DNA from: Paenibacillus paridis
Lineage (GTDB): Bacteria > Bacillota > Bacilli > Paenibacillales > Paenibacillaceae
Assembly: GCF_006345825.1 (NCBI RefSeq)
Contig: NZ_VCIX01000092.1
Span: 1,922,001 to 1,986,000 of the forward strand
Reading direction: 5' to 3'
DNA length: 64,000 nt
In this document: piece by piece, positions 17,049 through 25,404 of the stretch
Layout: each line of letters begins with the position of its first letter
Position numbering within the stretch: position 1 is the first letter of the stretch
Program-made: the position numbers and the translations under genes
The notes under the pieces: generated by a model
The model's database searches: none
Told to the model about the DNA's origin: nothing
Seen by the model: the letters and a program-made list of their open reading frames with translations, nothing else

Positions 17049-17651
17049 TTAAGAGCTGACAAAATGGTCAACGATTCGATAACCAGCCTTGGAAGCTAAG
17101 CGTTTGAGCTCGACCAGTTCCTCAAATGGCACGGTAATCAGAACGTAAGAATCACTCAAGATATCTACGCTTGCAAGAGCAATTTCGTAAGGCTTGAGCT
17201 TATTTTTCATGATTTCCAGTGCTTCCGCGGTAGGTAAGTCTTCCATAAAATCGAATTCGGACCAATCCATATCTTGCGGCAGGAGCTGCTTGCGTGCTAT
17301 TAATTTTCTAATCGTGTACAAAACGATAGTGCTCTCTGTTTTCCAGTCAAACTCTTCCGCCATACGCTCTTCTATTAGCGCATCTACCATTGCAATCCAC
17401 GAAAGCTCTTTAAACGGCACGCTTATTCCGCGATCGTCAAGCCGATCCTGCCATTTCTCGCAATATGCGTGTGGTGTCAGCAGTGATTCGTTTACTTCAA
17501 GAACAACGTCTTCATTATCTAATGATAATTGGCGACTGAGCATAAGCAGCGCTTCGCGGCGTTCCTCTTCGTTCTCATATTGTCCATCGCTTGAATCAAG
17601 AGGCTCATCCTTGCTTAACCTCTTTTTCCGAAAAAAATCAAATATCCCCAT
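17049..17651 (-). CDS. Uncharacterised protein (possibly DUF6630 type)
   Basis: A 200-aa protein with a basic head (MGIFDFFRKKRLSKDE), then an acidic helical body including ELSWIAMVDALIEERMAEEF and a C-terminal ITVPFEELVELKRLASKAG. It resembles DUF6630-like proteins, which occur with SUKH-type genes, but that is recollection rather than a search. GGAGG lies 9 nt before the ATG at 17651. It heads the immunity-like gene run. Confidence 0.65.
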   Translation of the reverse strand: MGIFDFFRKKRLSKDEPLDSSDGQYENEEERREALLMLSRQLSLDNEDVVLEVNESLLTPHAYCEKWQDRLDDRGISVPFKELSWIAMVDALIEERMAEEFDWKTESTIVLYTIRKLIARKQLLPQDMDWSEFDFMEDLPTAEALEIMKNKLKPYEIALASVDILSDSYVLITVPFEELVELKRLASKAGYRIVDHFVSS

Positions 17652-17740
17652 CCGATCATGCCTCCAGTTTAATAGCTATTTATGGCCTTTGTTCTATGGT
17701 TTAAGGTAATCTACCGTTTCATTTTTAGTTAAAAATATGC

Positions 17741-17765
17741 AAAAAGGCACCCTGTGTGGGTGCCT
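17741..17765 (-). terminator. Terminator after the MocR gene
   Basis: AGGCACCC (17745-17752) pairs with GGGTGCCT (17758-17765) around TGTGT. On the minus strand a TTTTT run follows. Confidence 0.75.
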
Positions 17766-17896
17766 GCGTCAATTCACAGCGATGGAACGCTTATTGTTCC
17801 CACGTTTAAAAACCTTTTCTAAATTTTATCCCATCGGTTTCCATATGGCAATAAGCCTTATGATGGGTTTAATTTATCATTTTAAAAGCGGTATAG

Positions 17897-19276
17897 TCAC
17901 TTAAGTAAAACCGGCATCCAGGCTTTTCGTAACAAATGTATGCCAACTTTCATTTCATTCTCTGTTACTCCTCCAAAACCTGCATAAACCTTGGCTTTGC
18001 CGCCACAAGTGCTTTTAGAAGAATCTTGGCTGCCATAGACGAGCACGCCTTCATTACGCGCTAATTCGACCAGCTCTTCCGCACTGCAATTAGCCGATAT
18101 GGATAATTCAAGATGCAAGCCCGATCCACTTGCTTCGACTTGTACGGAATCTGGCATAACCTCTTTGATCAGTTGGACGAGTGCATGATGCTTCAACCGA
18201 TATACCTTTCGCATTCGTCTCAAATGCCGATACCAATGCCCGCGGGAAATAAACAATTGCATTGCCCATTGGTCAATTCGGGAAGGTGGAGACAGCATTT
18301 TATCCATCGTGTGCATTTTATTTAATAGCTTAGGTGGCAATACCATATAATTCATTCGAAAAGCAGGTGTGAAAACCTTAGAGAAGGTTCCCATATAGAT
18401 GACAACCCCTTTTTTGTCCAAACCCTGAAGCGAAGGGATTGGTTTGCCTGACAGTCGAAGCTCCCCATCGTAATCATCTTCAAGGATATACCCTCTTGTA
18501 TCAGCGGCCCATTGCAGCATTTCCTGTCTGATTCCATAGGGCAAAGGCTCTCCAGTCGGACGGTGTGAAGGTGTAACGTATAGCGTGCGAAGGTTATAAA
18601 CAGAACATTCTTGCTCCAGTTGCTTGCGCGTCTGCATCGATATGGGAATGGGATGAAGCCCGTTTTGTACAAATGCTTCTCTTACTTGAGCGATTCCAGC
18701 CTTCTCAATTCCGACGCTTGTTTCTCCCTCCAACAGTTTGGAAAGCAGCTGAATGCTATAAGAAATTCCATTCCCAACGATGACCTGTTCAGGAGTGCAT
18801 ACAACGCCTCGTGAATGCTGTAAATACTGTGCCAAGCTGACTCGCAAGGCGTATTCTCCGCGTGGATCACCATATTGATGAATGAACGGACTATTTTGCG
18901 AAAGGGCTTCTCCTGCTACAGACTTCCATATACGGATTGGGAAGGAATCACCATCCACCGTCAATAGACTGAAATCAATGAGAGGTTTCTTATCCGTCTC
19001 CCTTGTTTCAGTACAGCACCCTTCCGATGTGAAGCTGGCAGACATCTCTGCCGGATTCGATGCAAGCAGGTGACTCGGATTGATAACAACTAAACCGGAC
19101 CTTTCTTTGCTAGCAGCGTAACCTTCCTCCAATAAAAGATGATAGGCCGTCTCAATTGTCGTTTTGCTTATGTTTAATTGTTGCTTTAACGCACGGATGG
19201 ATGGCAGCTTCGTACCATCCTGCAAGACTCCATCCTGAATTAAGGAACGGATATGAAGATATAATTGCAAATACAA
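17897..19276 (-). CDS. MocR/PdxR-type GntR regulator with aminotransferase-like domain
   Basis: A GntR winged helix (LPSIRALKQQLNISKTTIET) is fused to a PLP-fold aminotransferase domain. The latter contains VIVGNGISYSIQLLSKLLEG, LRTLYVTPSHRPTG, YILEDDYDGELRLSGKPIP, and the PLP-lysine context VVIYMGTFSKVFTPAFR. This is the MocR/PdxR family, which senses PLP or an amino compound. The coordinates use the TTG at 19276 (459 aa). However, residues homologous to the usual N-terminus (ELAISFHAAGPLYLQLY) continue in frame upstream, and AGGAGG at 19320-19325 points to an ATC at 19312; see findings. No pdxST or target operon is adjacent. Confidence 0.8.
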   Translation of the reverse strand: MYLQLYLHIRSLIQDGVLQDGTKLPSIRALKQQLNISKTTIETAYHLLLEEGYAASKERSGLVVINPSHLLASNPAEMSASFTSEGCCTETRETDKKPLIDFSLLTVDGDSFPIRIWKSVAGEALSQNSPFIHQYGDPRGEYALRVSLAQYLQHSRGVVCTPEQVIVGNGISYSIQLLSKLLEGETSVGIEKAGIAQVREAFVQNGLHPIPISMQTRKQLEQECSVYNLRTLYVTPSHRPTGEPLPYGIRQEMLQWAADTRGYILEDDYDGELRLSGKPIPSLQGLDKKGVVIYMGTFSKVFTPAFRMNYMVLPPKLLNKMHTMDKMLSPPSRIDQWAMQLFISRGHWYRHLRRMRKVYRLKHHALVQLIKEVMPDSVQVEASGSGLHLELSISANCSAEELVELARNEGVLVYGSQDSSKSTCGGKAKVYAGFGGVTENEMKVGIHLLRKAWMPVLLK

Positions 19277-19400
19277 AGGTCCAGCAGCATGAAACGAAAT
19301 AGCCAGTTCGATGCGGCATCCTCCTCATCTGACCTTGGAATAAAATACGAAACAACCTCTTTAACAGTAAAACCATCCCATAAGCAGGATGGCTCTGTTC

Positions 19401-20390
19401 TTAATTCGCTATGGCCACTTGCGCGGCGGTACGTCTATTAGACTCAGCTGTCAGCTTGCCTTCTCGTACTAAGACAGACAGAAATGCCTTGGCTGCCGCC
19501 GGGTCGAACTGAGAACCGCTGTATTTGGCCAGCTCCTCTGCCGCCGTATCCGCGGACAGCTTTTGCCGGTAGGATCTATTTGTTGTCATGGCATCAAAGG
19601 CGTCGGCAACTCCGATAATGCGAGCGCCTAGCGGAATTTCCTCGCCTTTCAAGCCGCTTGGGTAACCCTTGCCATCCGGCCGCTCATGATGAAAGCGGAC
19701 CATGTCTGCCACCCCTAGGTCTTTGAGCCTCTTCATATCTTTAACAATCTGATATCCCGCTTCGGAGTGCTGCTTCATAATATCATATTCTTCATCGGAC
19801 AAACGGCTCTCCTTATGGAGGATAAGATCCGGTGTTCCGATTTTCCCGATATCATGAATGAGTCCTGCCAAGTAGATCGAATCAACCTCACGTGAAGGCA
19901 ATCTCATTTCCTTAGCGATGCTCCTAGCATATTCAGCAACGTTATTCGAATGGTAAGCGGTATAATGATCGCGCGCATCGATCGTTTTGGCTAAAGAGAA
20001 CATAGTGCTCATCAGCATATCTTCTTGGTTTGTCTTTTCATTAAAGTGCTGCTGCGAGACCCACACGACACGCTTTACGATTAGGATGAGCAGCGCAAAT
20101 GCAGCTGTAACAGACAACAAAACGACGCTAACCGGATTAAGCAACACAATGGTGCTCAATAGCAAAATCCCCGTGACCGCAAACTGAGGAATTGTAATCT
20201 GAAGCATCGCCAAAAATACAATGGGAAAGGCGTACAGCATAAGAAGCAGTTCTGATTCAAATGCAAAATTAAAACCGATTGCCATAAATCCGCTCAGCAA
20301 AAACAAGCTCCAGTACATTCGACCGTCCCGTTTATAGGAAACTGGGCAAAACGCGGGCTCATCTTTGCATCTCTTCCATTCATCCTTCAT
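19401..20390 (-). CDS. HD-GYP cyclic-di-GMP phosphodiesterase-like protein with membrane domain
   Basis: A 329-aa protein. It starts at the ATG at 20390, where GGGAGAG lies 5-6 nt upstream; the first ATG at 20405 has none. About 100 residues of four or five membrane segments precede the HD-GYP domain. The domain shows the metal-binding GLIHDIGKIGTPDLIL and the signature FHHERPDGKGYPSG. The family cleaves cyclic-di-GMP or related nucleotides. The LysR and MocR neighbours do not suggest a specific partner. A good sigma-A promoter lies 48-76 bp upstream. Confidence 0.85.
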   Translation of the reverse strand: MKDEWKRCKDEPAFCPVSYKRDGRMYWSLFLLSGFMAIGFNFAFESELLLMLYAFPIVFLAMLQITIPQFAVTGILLLSTIVLLNPVSVVLLSVTAAFALLILIVKRVVWVSQQHFNEKTNQEDMLMSTMFSLAKTIDARDHYTAYHSNNVAEYARSIAKEMRLPSREVDSIYLAGLIHDIGKIGTPDLILHKESRLSDEEYDIMKQHSEAGYQIVKDMKRLKDLGVADMVRFHHERPDGKGYPSGLKGEEIPLGARIIGVADAFDAMTTNRSYRQKLSADTAAEELAKYSGSQFDPAAAKAFLSVLVREGKLTAESNRRTAAQVAIAN

Positions 20391-20437
20391 GATTGTCTCT
20401 CCCATTTCTTAGATGCTCAAGAATAGTAAGCTTCTAT

Positions 20438-20466
20438 ATTATAACTTGTATAATAAAGGTTGTCCG
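20438..20466 (-). promoter_or_regulatory. Predicted sigma-A promoter of the HD-GYP gene
   Basis: On the minus strand, CGGACA (20461-20466, 4 of 6 consensus) and TATAAT (20438-20443, perfect) are separated by 17 bp. Confidence 0.55.
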
Positions 20467-20657
20467 CAACCATTTCAATGCGTAAATTGACATTATATAT
20501 AAATTGTCTTCACTTTCGGCATTTCTCGCCAAATCTTCTTATAAACCTCGACGAATATTTGACATACTTTTTTGCAGGAATCCGTTATTCTTGATTTGTC
20601 TCTATGCAAGTGAATGATAAAGTATTCCAATTCGATTGAAAAAGAAAGAGGAGATGG

Positions 20658-20954
20658 ATGATGCTAATCAAGAAAAAAACGGATATCACGTTGATTTTGG
20701 AAAGCTTTAGTGATTTGGCGCAATGGGATGCAGCCGGCAAGAAATTTTATCTTGTCTTTTCCGATCGGAAACGCGGAGGACAATGGACTTTGATGGGCTA
20801 TGACGAGGATCGTTACAGTATTCATGGATTGGGAGAAGACTACAGGGATGAAGCCGAACTCTTTTTCGAGGAGCCGAGTCAAATTCATTCTTTTTTATGG
20901 GAAAATCGCGCTGCCTTTAACGCAGCTTTAAAGCCTGCTGCCATGTGCAGCTAA
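20658..20954 (+). CDS. Uncharacterised small protein
   Basis: A 98-aa soluble protein, acidic in the C-terminal half (GLGEDYRDEAELFFEEPSQI). It starts MMLIKKKTDITLILESFSDL. The ribosome site GAGGAG lies just upstream, and the second ATG at 20661 is the better-spaced start. I recognise no family. It has two TTGACA boxes upstream (20485 and about 20555) and a strong terminator downstream, so it is a monocistronic gene in its own right. Confidence 0.65.
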   Translation: MMLIKKKTDITLILESFSDLAQWDAAGKKFYLVFSDRKRGGQWTLMGYDEDRYSIHGLGEDYRDEAELFFEEPSQIHSFLWENRAAFNAALKPAAMCS

Positions 20955-21000
20955 ATCCGATAGTATGCTTGCTTCACTTATGCTATACCATTCCTTAAAC

Positions 21001-21029
21001 AAAAAAACACATGGCTCATGTGTTTTTTT
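21001..21029. terminator. Bidirectional terminator
   Basis: AAAAAAACACATG (21001-21013) and CATGTGTTTTTTT (21017-21029) form a perfect 13-bp stem with a GCT loop. It separates the 98-aa gene from the convergent gene at 21070. Confidence 0.85.
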
Positions 21030-21069
21030 GTTGCTATTGCTATATAGCCCAAGATTTAATTTGCTAAAT

Positions 21070-21978
21070 TTAGGAAGCCGTTCCTTTATGGCTTAGCTTC
21101 TGCTGCAGCATTGCCGCTAAGTCCTCTGCTTTGTCCCAAACGAACGGACGAATCGGATGTGATTGAACGAGCACCAAGTCGACTGAACTCCGTTTGATTG
21201 TCCAGGTCACCGGAATGTTTTGGCTTAGCGCGTAACCTGCCGCAAAATAAACCTCTGGAGAATGGTTCGTTAAATCCGCAATAATAAGCTTGCTATCTAA
21301 TATTTGCTCCAGCGTATGATTTTCCCTTCTCTCCGTTTCGGTTTGCTGAAACAACCTTGGCGAATAGCCGCATTGCTCCATTTTCGGAAAGACTTGCAGC
21401 GCCCATTCGCTTCGCAGCTCCTCATCCTCAGCAAGCAGAATAAAACAATCCTTTGTTTTCCCGCCAGCCGAACTAGCGGCAGCCTCGTCCCAACCTTTCT
21501 CCGTAAGCTTAAACGTCATGCCTTCCCTTATAATCAGTTGGCTCTCTCGCAGCTTCTCAATAATATAAACAAGCTCTTGCATATTAGGCGAATACGTCAG
21601 GTTATAATTTTGAGACAGAGGATGAATGACTATAGCCTCTCCTGGCCCTTCGGATTTTTTGTACAAATATTGCAGTAAGCGCATTTCCTTTTGTTCAATC
21701 GTAACCGGAATGCTGGCTAAGTTCTCAATCTCCGCCATATCCTCGGCAGCTAAAGTCATGCGCTCACCCGATTCGGAGCGTTCGCGCAGGTAAGCCGAAA
21801 CAATCGGAAATCTTTTGCTCTTTATGGAGTAAGAATATGAATTTATCGTATCATAGCTTTCGCTTAACAATCGATATGAGCCTTGAGGCGTGCAATGACA
21901 GCTTACGTAAACCTCATATCCGTTGTTTTCTTCTATAGTGACAAACTCCGAGCAGAACAAACATCTTTTTTTTCCCAT
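21070..21978 (-). CDS. Zinc-ribbon protein with C-terminal NDT/TIR-like Rossmann domain
   Basis: A 302-aa protein. The N-terminus has CLFC near residue 6 and CHC near 28, a plausible zinc ribbon. The middle (about 95-170) looks like a winged helix (LVYIIEKLRESQLIIREG, FKLTEKGWDEAA). The last 120 residues resemble the nucleoside 2-deoxyribosyltransferase/TIR-like fold, with CFILLAEDEELRSEW, then SKLIIADLTNHSPEVYF and AAGYALSQNIPV, the usual signature of that group. Such domains act on nucleosides or NAD, or are sensor modules. GGGGGAG lies 7 nt before the ATG. The exact activity is unknown. The domain order is unusual; see findings. Confidence 0.7.
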   Translation of the reverse strand: MGKKRCLFCSEFVTIEENNGYEVYVSCHCTPQGSYRLLSESYDTINSYSYSIKSKRFPIVSAYLRERSESGERMTLAAEDMAEIENLASIPVTIEQKEMRLLQYLYKKSEGPGEAIVIHPLSQNYNLTYSPNMQELVYIIEKLRESQLIIREGMTFKLTEKGWDEAAASSAGGKTKDCFILLAEDEELRSEWALQVFPKMEQCGYSPRLFQQTETERRENHTLEQILDSKLIIADLTNHSPEVYFAAGYALSQNIPVTWTIKRSSVDLVLVQSHPIRPFVWDKAEDLAAMLQQKLSHKGTAS

Positions 21979-22234
21979 TTCGCTTCTCCCCCTATACGTT
22001 TATCATTCGCATATCTTAACGAATATTAGGGGGAAGATGTCATTAAGATTTTTTAATAAGGGGTGGTATTATTTCCCTTGCCCAATCCGTGTCCAATTTT
22101 GGGGTGTATCCCAGCATCAATTCCAACAATGGTGGCGACATGAGATTTATAATTTTTGCTGCGACGGTTTGGAGCATAACTTTTGCCTTGCAAATCCACA
22201 ATAAGAAGCAAAAGGATTCTCCCTGTTTATTTCA

Positions 22235-22849
22235 TTACCATTCCGCGCACCAAGCCGATTCATACCCCTTGTTGATCGAATGCTGCGGGACAGCTTGATC
22301 CCTTGGTTCCTTAAAGGCATCATTCGTACCCATAAAGTTGGCAAAATGCTTGCTCTCCTGCCTACGGATACGACGGGCTTCTTTGCGCTCTGGTGCGGTC
22401 TCGAACAGCAACCGCTCCTCAGCCGATTCCGCAATAACGCCTGGAACAACCGTCGGCTTGTCATCCTCCCCTAAAGCTACAAAGGTTAAAAAGGAGGTGG
22501 CGCAAACTTTGCGGCCACCAGTCAGCAAATCTTCGGTCACAACTCGAACGAAAACCTCCATTGAGGTTTTGTGCGACCAGGTAACGAAAGCCGATAAACT
22601 AACCGCATCCCCTTTTCTGACCGGATGGAGAAAATCTACCGAGTCGGTTGAAGCCGTGACGACAGGACGACGAGCGTGCTTGGTTGCGGCAATCGTTGCC
22701 ACATCATCAATATATGCCATGAGCTTGCCCCCAAAAATAGTTCCGTGATGGTTCGTATCGGGAGGCAGCACAATAGATTCTTTTATAGTCAGCGAAGTTG
22801 AAGCAGGTCTTGAGTCTAACGGTACGTTAAGCTTTTCCATCATAATCAT
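22235..22849 (-). CDS. Acyl-CoA thioesterase, hotdog fold
   Basis: A 204-aa protein with the YkhA/acyl-CoA thioesterase layout. The hotdog motif HHGTIFGGKLMAYIDDVATI carries the family Asn/Asp pattern, followed by STDSVDFLHPVRKGD and WSHKTSMEVFVRV. These enzymes hydrolyse acyl-CoA esters, usually medium or long chains, as homo-oligomers in the cytoplasm. The tail of about 50 residues beyond the hotdog domain is charged and probably unstructured. AAGGTG precedes the ATG at 22849. Divergent from a LysR gene. Confidence 0.85.
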   Translation of the reverse strand: MIMMEKLNVPLDSRPASTSLTIKESIVLPPDTNHHGTIFGGKLMAYIDDVATIAATKHARRPVVTASTDSVDFLHPVRKGDAVSLSAFVTWSHKTSMEVFVRVVTEDLLTGGRKVCATSFLTFVALGEDDKPTVVPGVIAESAEERLLFETAPERKEARRIRRQESKHFANFMGTNDAFKEPRDQAVPQHSINKGYESAWCAEW

Positions 22850-22907
22850 GGTACACCTTATTTCTATTTAATTTCTGGACACCGATAAGTTTACACCCGC
22901 TCGACAT

Positions 22908-22930
22908 ATAGGTAAAATACATATATCGAA
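22908..22930. promoter_or_regulatory. LysR upstream motif, copy 1
   Basis: ATAGGTAAAAT followed by ACATATATCGAA, about 80 bp before the LysR start at 23013. A nearly identical block precedes the second LysR gene; see findings. Confidence 0.55.
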
Positions 22931-23012
22931 TAGTTTTCATTCCTTTTCACTATACCTGACACAGCAGCACTAGCAGTACGACCTGCTGACATGCTTAGAA
23001 GGAGCCTGTCTC

Positions 23013-23912
23013 ATGGACCTTAAACATTTGAATTATTTTGTTGCCGTAGCTGAAGCGGGCAGCTTCACGCAAGCCGCCCGGACGCTTCACATTACACAGC
23101 CCTCCCTCTCCAAGATGGTTCGCATGCTGGAGGAGAATCTTGGCGTGCAGCTTATTGACCGTTCGTCGAAACAGATCGAATTAACCGATGCCGGCGTAAC
23201 CATCCTTCGTTCAGCGAAGCATATCATCCAATCGTTTGAGCATATGTCGAGCGAGCTGGAGGAGGTCGTGTCTTTAAAGAAAGGAACGCTGCGCCTCGGT
23301 ATTCCTCCGATGGTTGGTAGCTATTTCTTGCCAGCAATCATCGAGAAATTTTTGACTCATTATCCACAAATCAAGCTGCAGGTCATTGAACAGGGCGGCA
23401 AAAGAATGGAACAGGACTTGCTTCAAGGCGAGCTGGATTTCAGCATGGTCATCCTTCCAGTCAAGGATATGGAGCGCTACCACATTCTCCCTTGCATTCA
23501 TGAAAACTTACATCTTGTCGTTCATGCTAATCATGAGCTTGCGTCTAGCTCCACCATTCGTATGCATCAGCTTCAACACGAGCGATTCATCATGTTCCGT
23601 AATGACTTTACCATTCACCACCTGATCAAGGAGCAATGCGAAGCAGCAGGCTTCGAACCGAAAATCGTCTTCGAAAGCTCTCAATGGGACTTTATGACAG
23701 AGATGGTCGCTGCCAAATACGGAATCACGCTTCTGCCCGAAGGCATTTGCGGGCAGCTTGACCCGCTGCGCTTCGCTACCATTCCTATCGTTCAGCCTGC
23801 TATTCCTTGGCAGCTGTCGATGATTTGGCGCAAAGATAAATATTTATCCTTCGCCTCCCGCGAATGGATTCGGTTCTCCGAAAGCGAGCTGGCTCTCATT
23901 CATAAGGCATAA
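23013..23912 (+). CDS. LysR-type regulator (CidR-like), copy 1
   Basis: A 299-aa LTTR. The N-terminal helix-turn-helix is MDLKHLNYFVAVAEAGSFTQ through ITQPSLSKMVRMLE, followed by the linker helix, then a two-lobed effector domain (LRLGIPPMVGSYFLPAIIEK, FESSQWDFMTEMVA, GITLLPEGIC). It is highly similar over its length to the LysR protein at 26571-27473 beside cidAB, so both belong to the CidR/YwbI-type group, regulators of murein-hydrolase export and overflow metabolism genes. GAAGGAG lies upstream of the ATG. The adjacent thioesterase may be its target. Confidence 0.85.
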   Translation: MDLKHLNYFVAVAEAGSFTQAARTLHITQPSLSKMVRMLEENLGVQLIDRSSKQIELTDAGVTILRSAKHIIQSFEHMSSELEEVVSLKKGTLRLGIPPMVGSYFLPAIIEKFLTHYPQIKLQVIEQGGKRMEQDLLQGELDFSMVILPVKDMERYHILPCIHENLHLVVHANHELASSSTIRMHQLQHERFIMFRNDFTIHHLIKEQCEAAGFEPKIVFESSQWDFMTEMVAAKYGITLLPEGICGQLDPLRFATIPIVQPAIPWQLSMIWRKDKYLSFASREWIRFSESELALIHKA

Positions 23913-24001
23913 ACATTGAATATAAATTTTATTTTTAATTGTAATAGGCTTGAAATTTGGAAAACTACTTGAACGTGGAGGAAAGGTGGCTTGGCTAGGG
24001 G

Positions 24002-24037
24002 GAAAACAGGAGCTGCCGTTTGGTGAGGCGCTCCTGT
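24002..24037 (-). terminator. Probable terminator after the TerD-VWA gene
   Basis: ACAGGAGC (24006-24013) pairs with GCTCCTGT (24030-24037). A short T stretch follows on the minus strand. Confidence 0.5.
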
Positions 24038-24060
24038 GCAGATTCAATTGAAAAATATAG

Positions 24061-25329
24061 TTAACGCCTAATGATCCGCTTTTCTTCCGCAGCCTTAAGC
24101 CAGCTCGGGAATTCATGCAAAAGCTGATCATACAGCATCTCATCTGATGTTGCGGCAATATCGTCCAAATGGAAGAAATTCGCGTTGTCAACGATTCGCC
24201 CCTCCATCGTGTCCAACTGCTTTAACACTTCAAAATCAGAATGTCCAATACCTACAAACTGCCAAAAGATTGGCTGAACCGCAGCTGCCGTAATGACCTT
24301 CTTAATCGGTTTTACTACTCCCCCATCGTTAATAAAAATAATAAATACGGGAACGCCAGTATCTTCTTCAACGGTATATTTGCGGATGACATCTTCCATG
24401 ACCGGTGGTTCATTGTTGCGGCCAAACTTATGAATCGCTGCATTGTTTAAAATTTGATTTTGCACATAATCTTTAAAATCCCGCTCCGTCACCGACGGCA
24501 ATCTGCTGAAATGTGTATCGTATACCCATACGTCCAAAGCCCCGTTATCGTCAAACTTAGAGGCTACAGCCAATATGCGCTCCACTACTTCCTGTACCGT
24601 GCCATTTTTATACAAGGTTTGCATAGAGCCCGTAATGTCCAGCACAATTCCGACTCTGGCTTCGACATGGGTTAGTTTTTTCTTCTCCAAGGTGATTTGA
24701 ACGATCTTCTTGCGCAAATCGATAGGCGCTAGAGCCACTTCTTCTGCCCATTCAACCGCTGCTGCCGCCTCACCTTCTTGAGCCTCAATCTCCAGCCCAA
24801 AGCTTGTGCATAAGGCTTCAAGGCCCCCGTAAAACCCACTGCCGATGGCGTTAAATTTCCACTCTCCGCTATGCCTGTACAATTCACCGACAACGACCGC
24901 TGTTTCCTTCGTGAATTCGGCACCGTACTCGTAGCGATATAATTCTTCTCCCGTTCTGCCATCAAGAAGTCTTACATACATGCCGGATACGTCCTGCATG
25001 AAGTGACTTAAGCGCTCTCCTTCATGAATCGTCACGGTAAACGCAATTTTTGACGTGTGATCCTGCAGACGATTCAATGCAATCGTTACGGACTCCTTGT
25101 CAGCTGGATGCGGAGCAGCAGCATGCGACACAGAACCATCGCGGGCTACCGGATTACCGTAAAAAATAAAATCCTCATCCTTTTCGCAGCGGTTTTGATC
25201 CGAAAGCAGAAATGCTGCAGCGTCAATACTCATAGATGAATGACCAACCGACCAACCAAACTGCAAGCTTATGGATGTCAGCTCACGCCCCTTGGTTACG
25301 TCTGCTTTCTGACCTCTTAATAGCAGCAT
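24061..25329 (-). CDS. TerD-domain plus VWA-domain protein
   Basis: A 422-aa protein from the ATG at 25329, with TGGAG about 9 nt upstream. Residues 1-185 are a TerD-like domain (LLLRGQKADVTKG, ADKESVTIALNRLQ, VVVGELYRHSGEWKFNA), a calcium-binding fold. Residues about 230-410 are a von Willebrand A domain with the MIDAS sequence VLDITGSMQTLY. The combination is the TerF-like group of tellurite/chemical-stress genes. Other ter genes (terB, terC) are absent from the window. Location in the cytoplasm is likely; partners unknown. It sits beside the cid genes but converges on LysR copy 1. Confidence 0.8.
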   Translation of the reverse strand: MLLLRGQKADVTKGRELTSISLQFGWSVGHSSMSIDAAAFLLSDQNRCEKDEDFIFYGNPVARDGSVSHAAAPHPADKESVTIALNRLQDHTSKIAFTVTIHEGERLSHFMQDVSGMYVRLLDGRTGEELYRYEYGAEFTKETAVVVGELYRHSGEWKFNAIGSGFYGGLEALCTSFGLEIEAQEGEAAAAVEWAEEVALAPIDLRKKIVQITLEKKKLTHVEARVGIVLDITGSMQTLYKNGTVQEVVERILAVASKFDDNGALDVWVYDTHFSRLPSVTERDFKDYVQNQILNNAAIHKFGRNNEPPVMEDVIRKYTVEEDTGVPVFIIFINDGGVVKPIKKVITAAAVQPIFWQFVGIGHSDFEVLKQLDTMEGRIVDNANFFHLDDIAATSDEMLYDQLLHEFPSWLKAAEEKRIIRR

Positions 25330-25404
25330 GAATTCAGCTCCAATCCTGTATGATTTAGTAAACATTTCTATTATTATACCTAATCTTCAGGTAGTAAGAT
25401 ATGG

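Noticed and set aside
22089..22298. 69-aa plus-strand frame overlapping the thioesterase 3' end
   Set aside because: Overlaps a well-supported gene in antisense, with no ribosome site.
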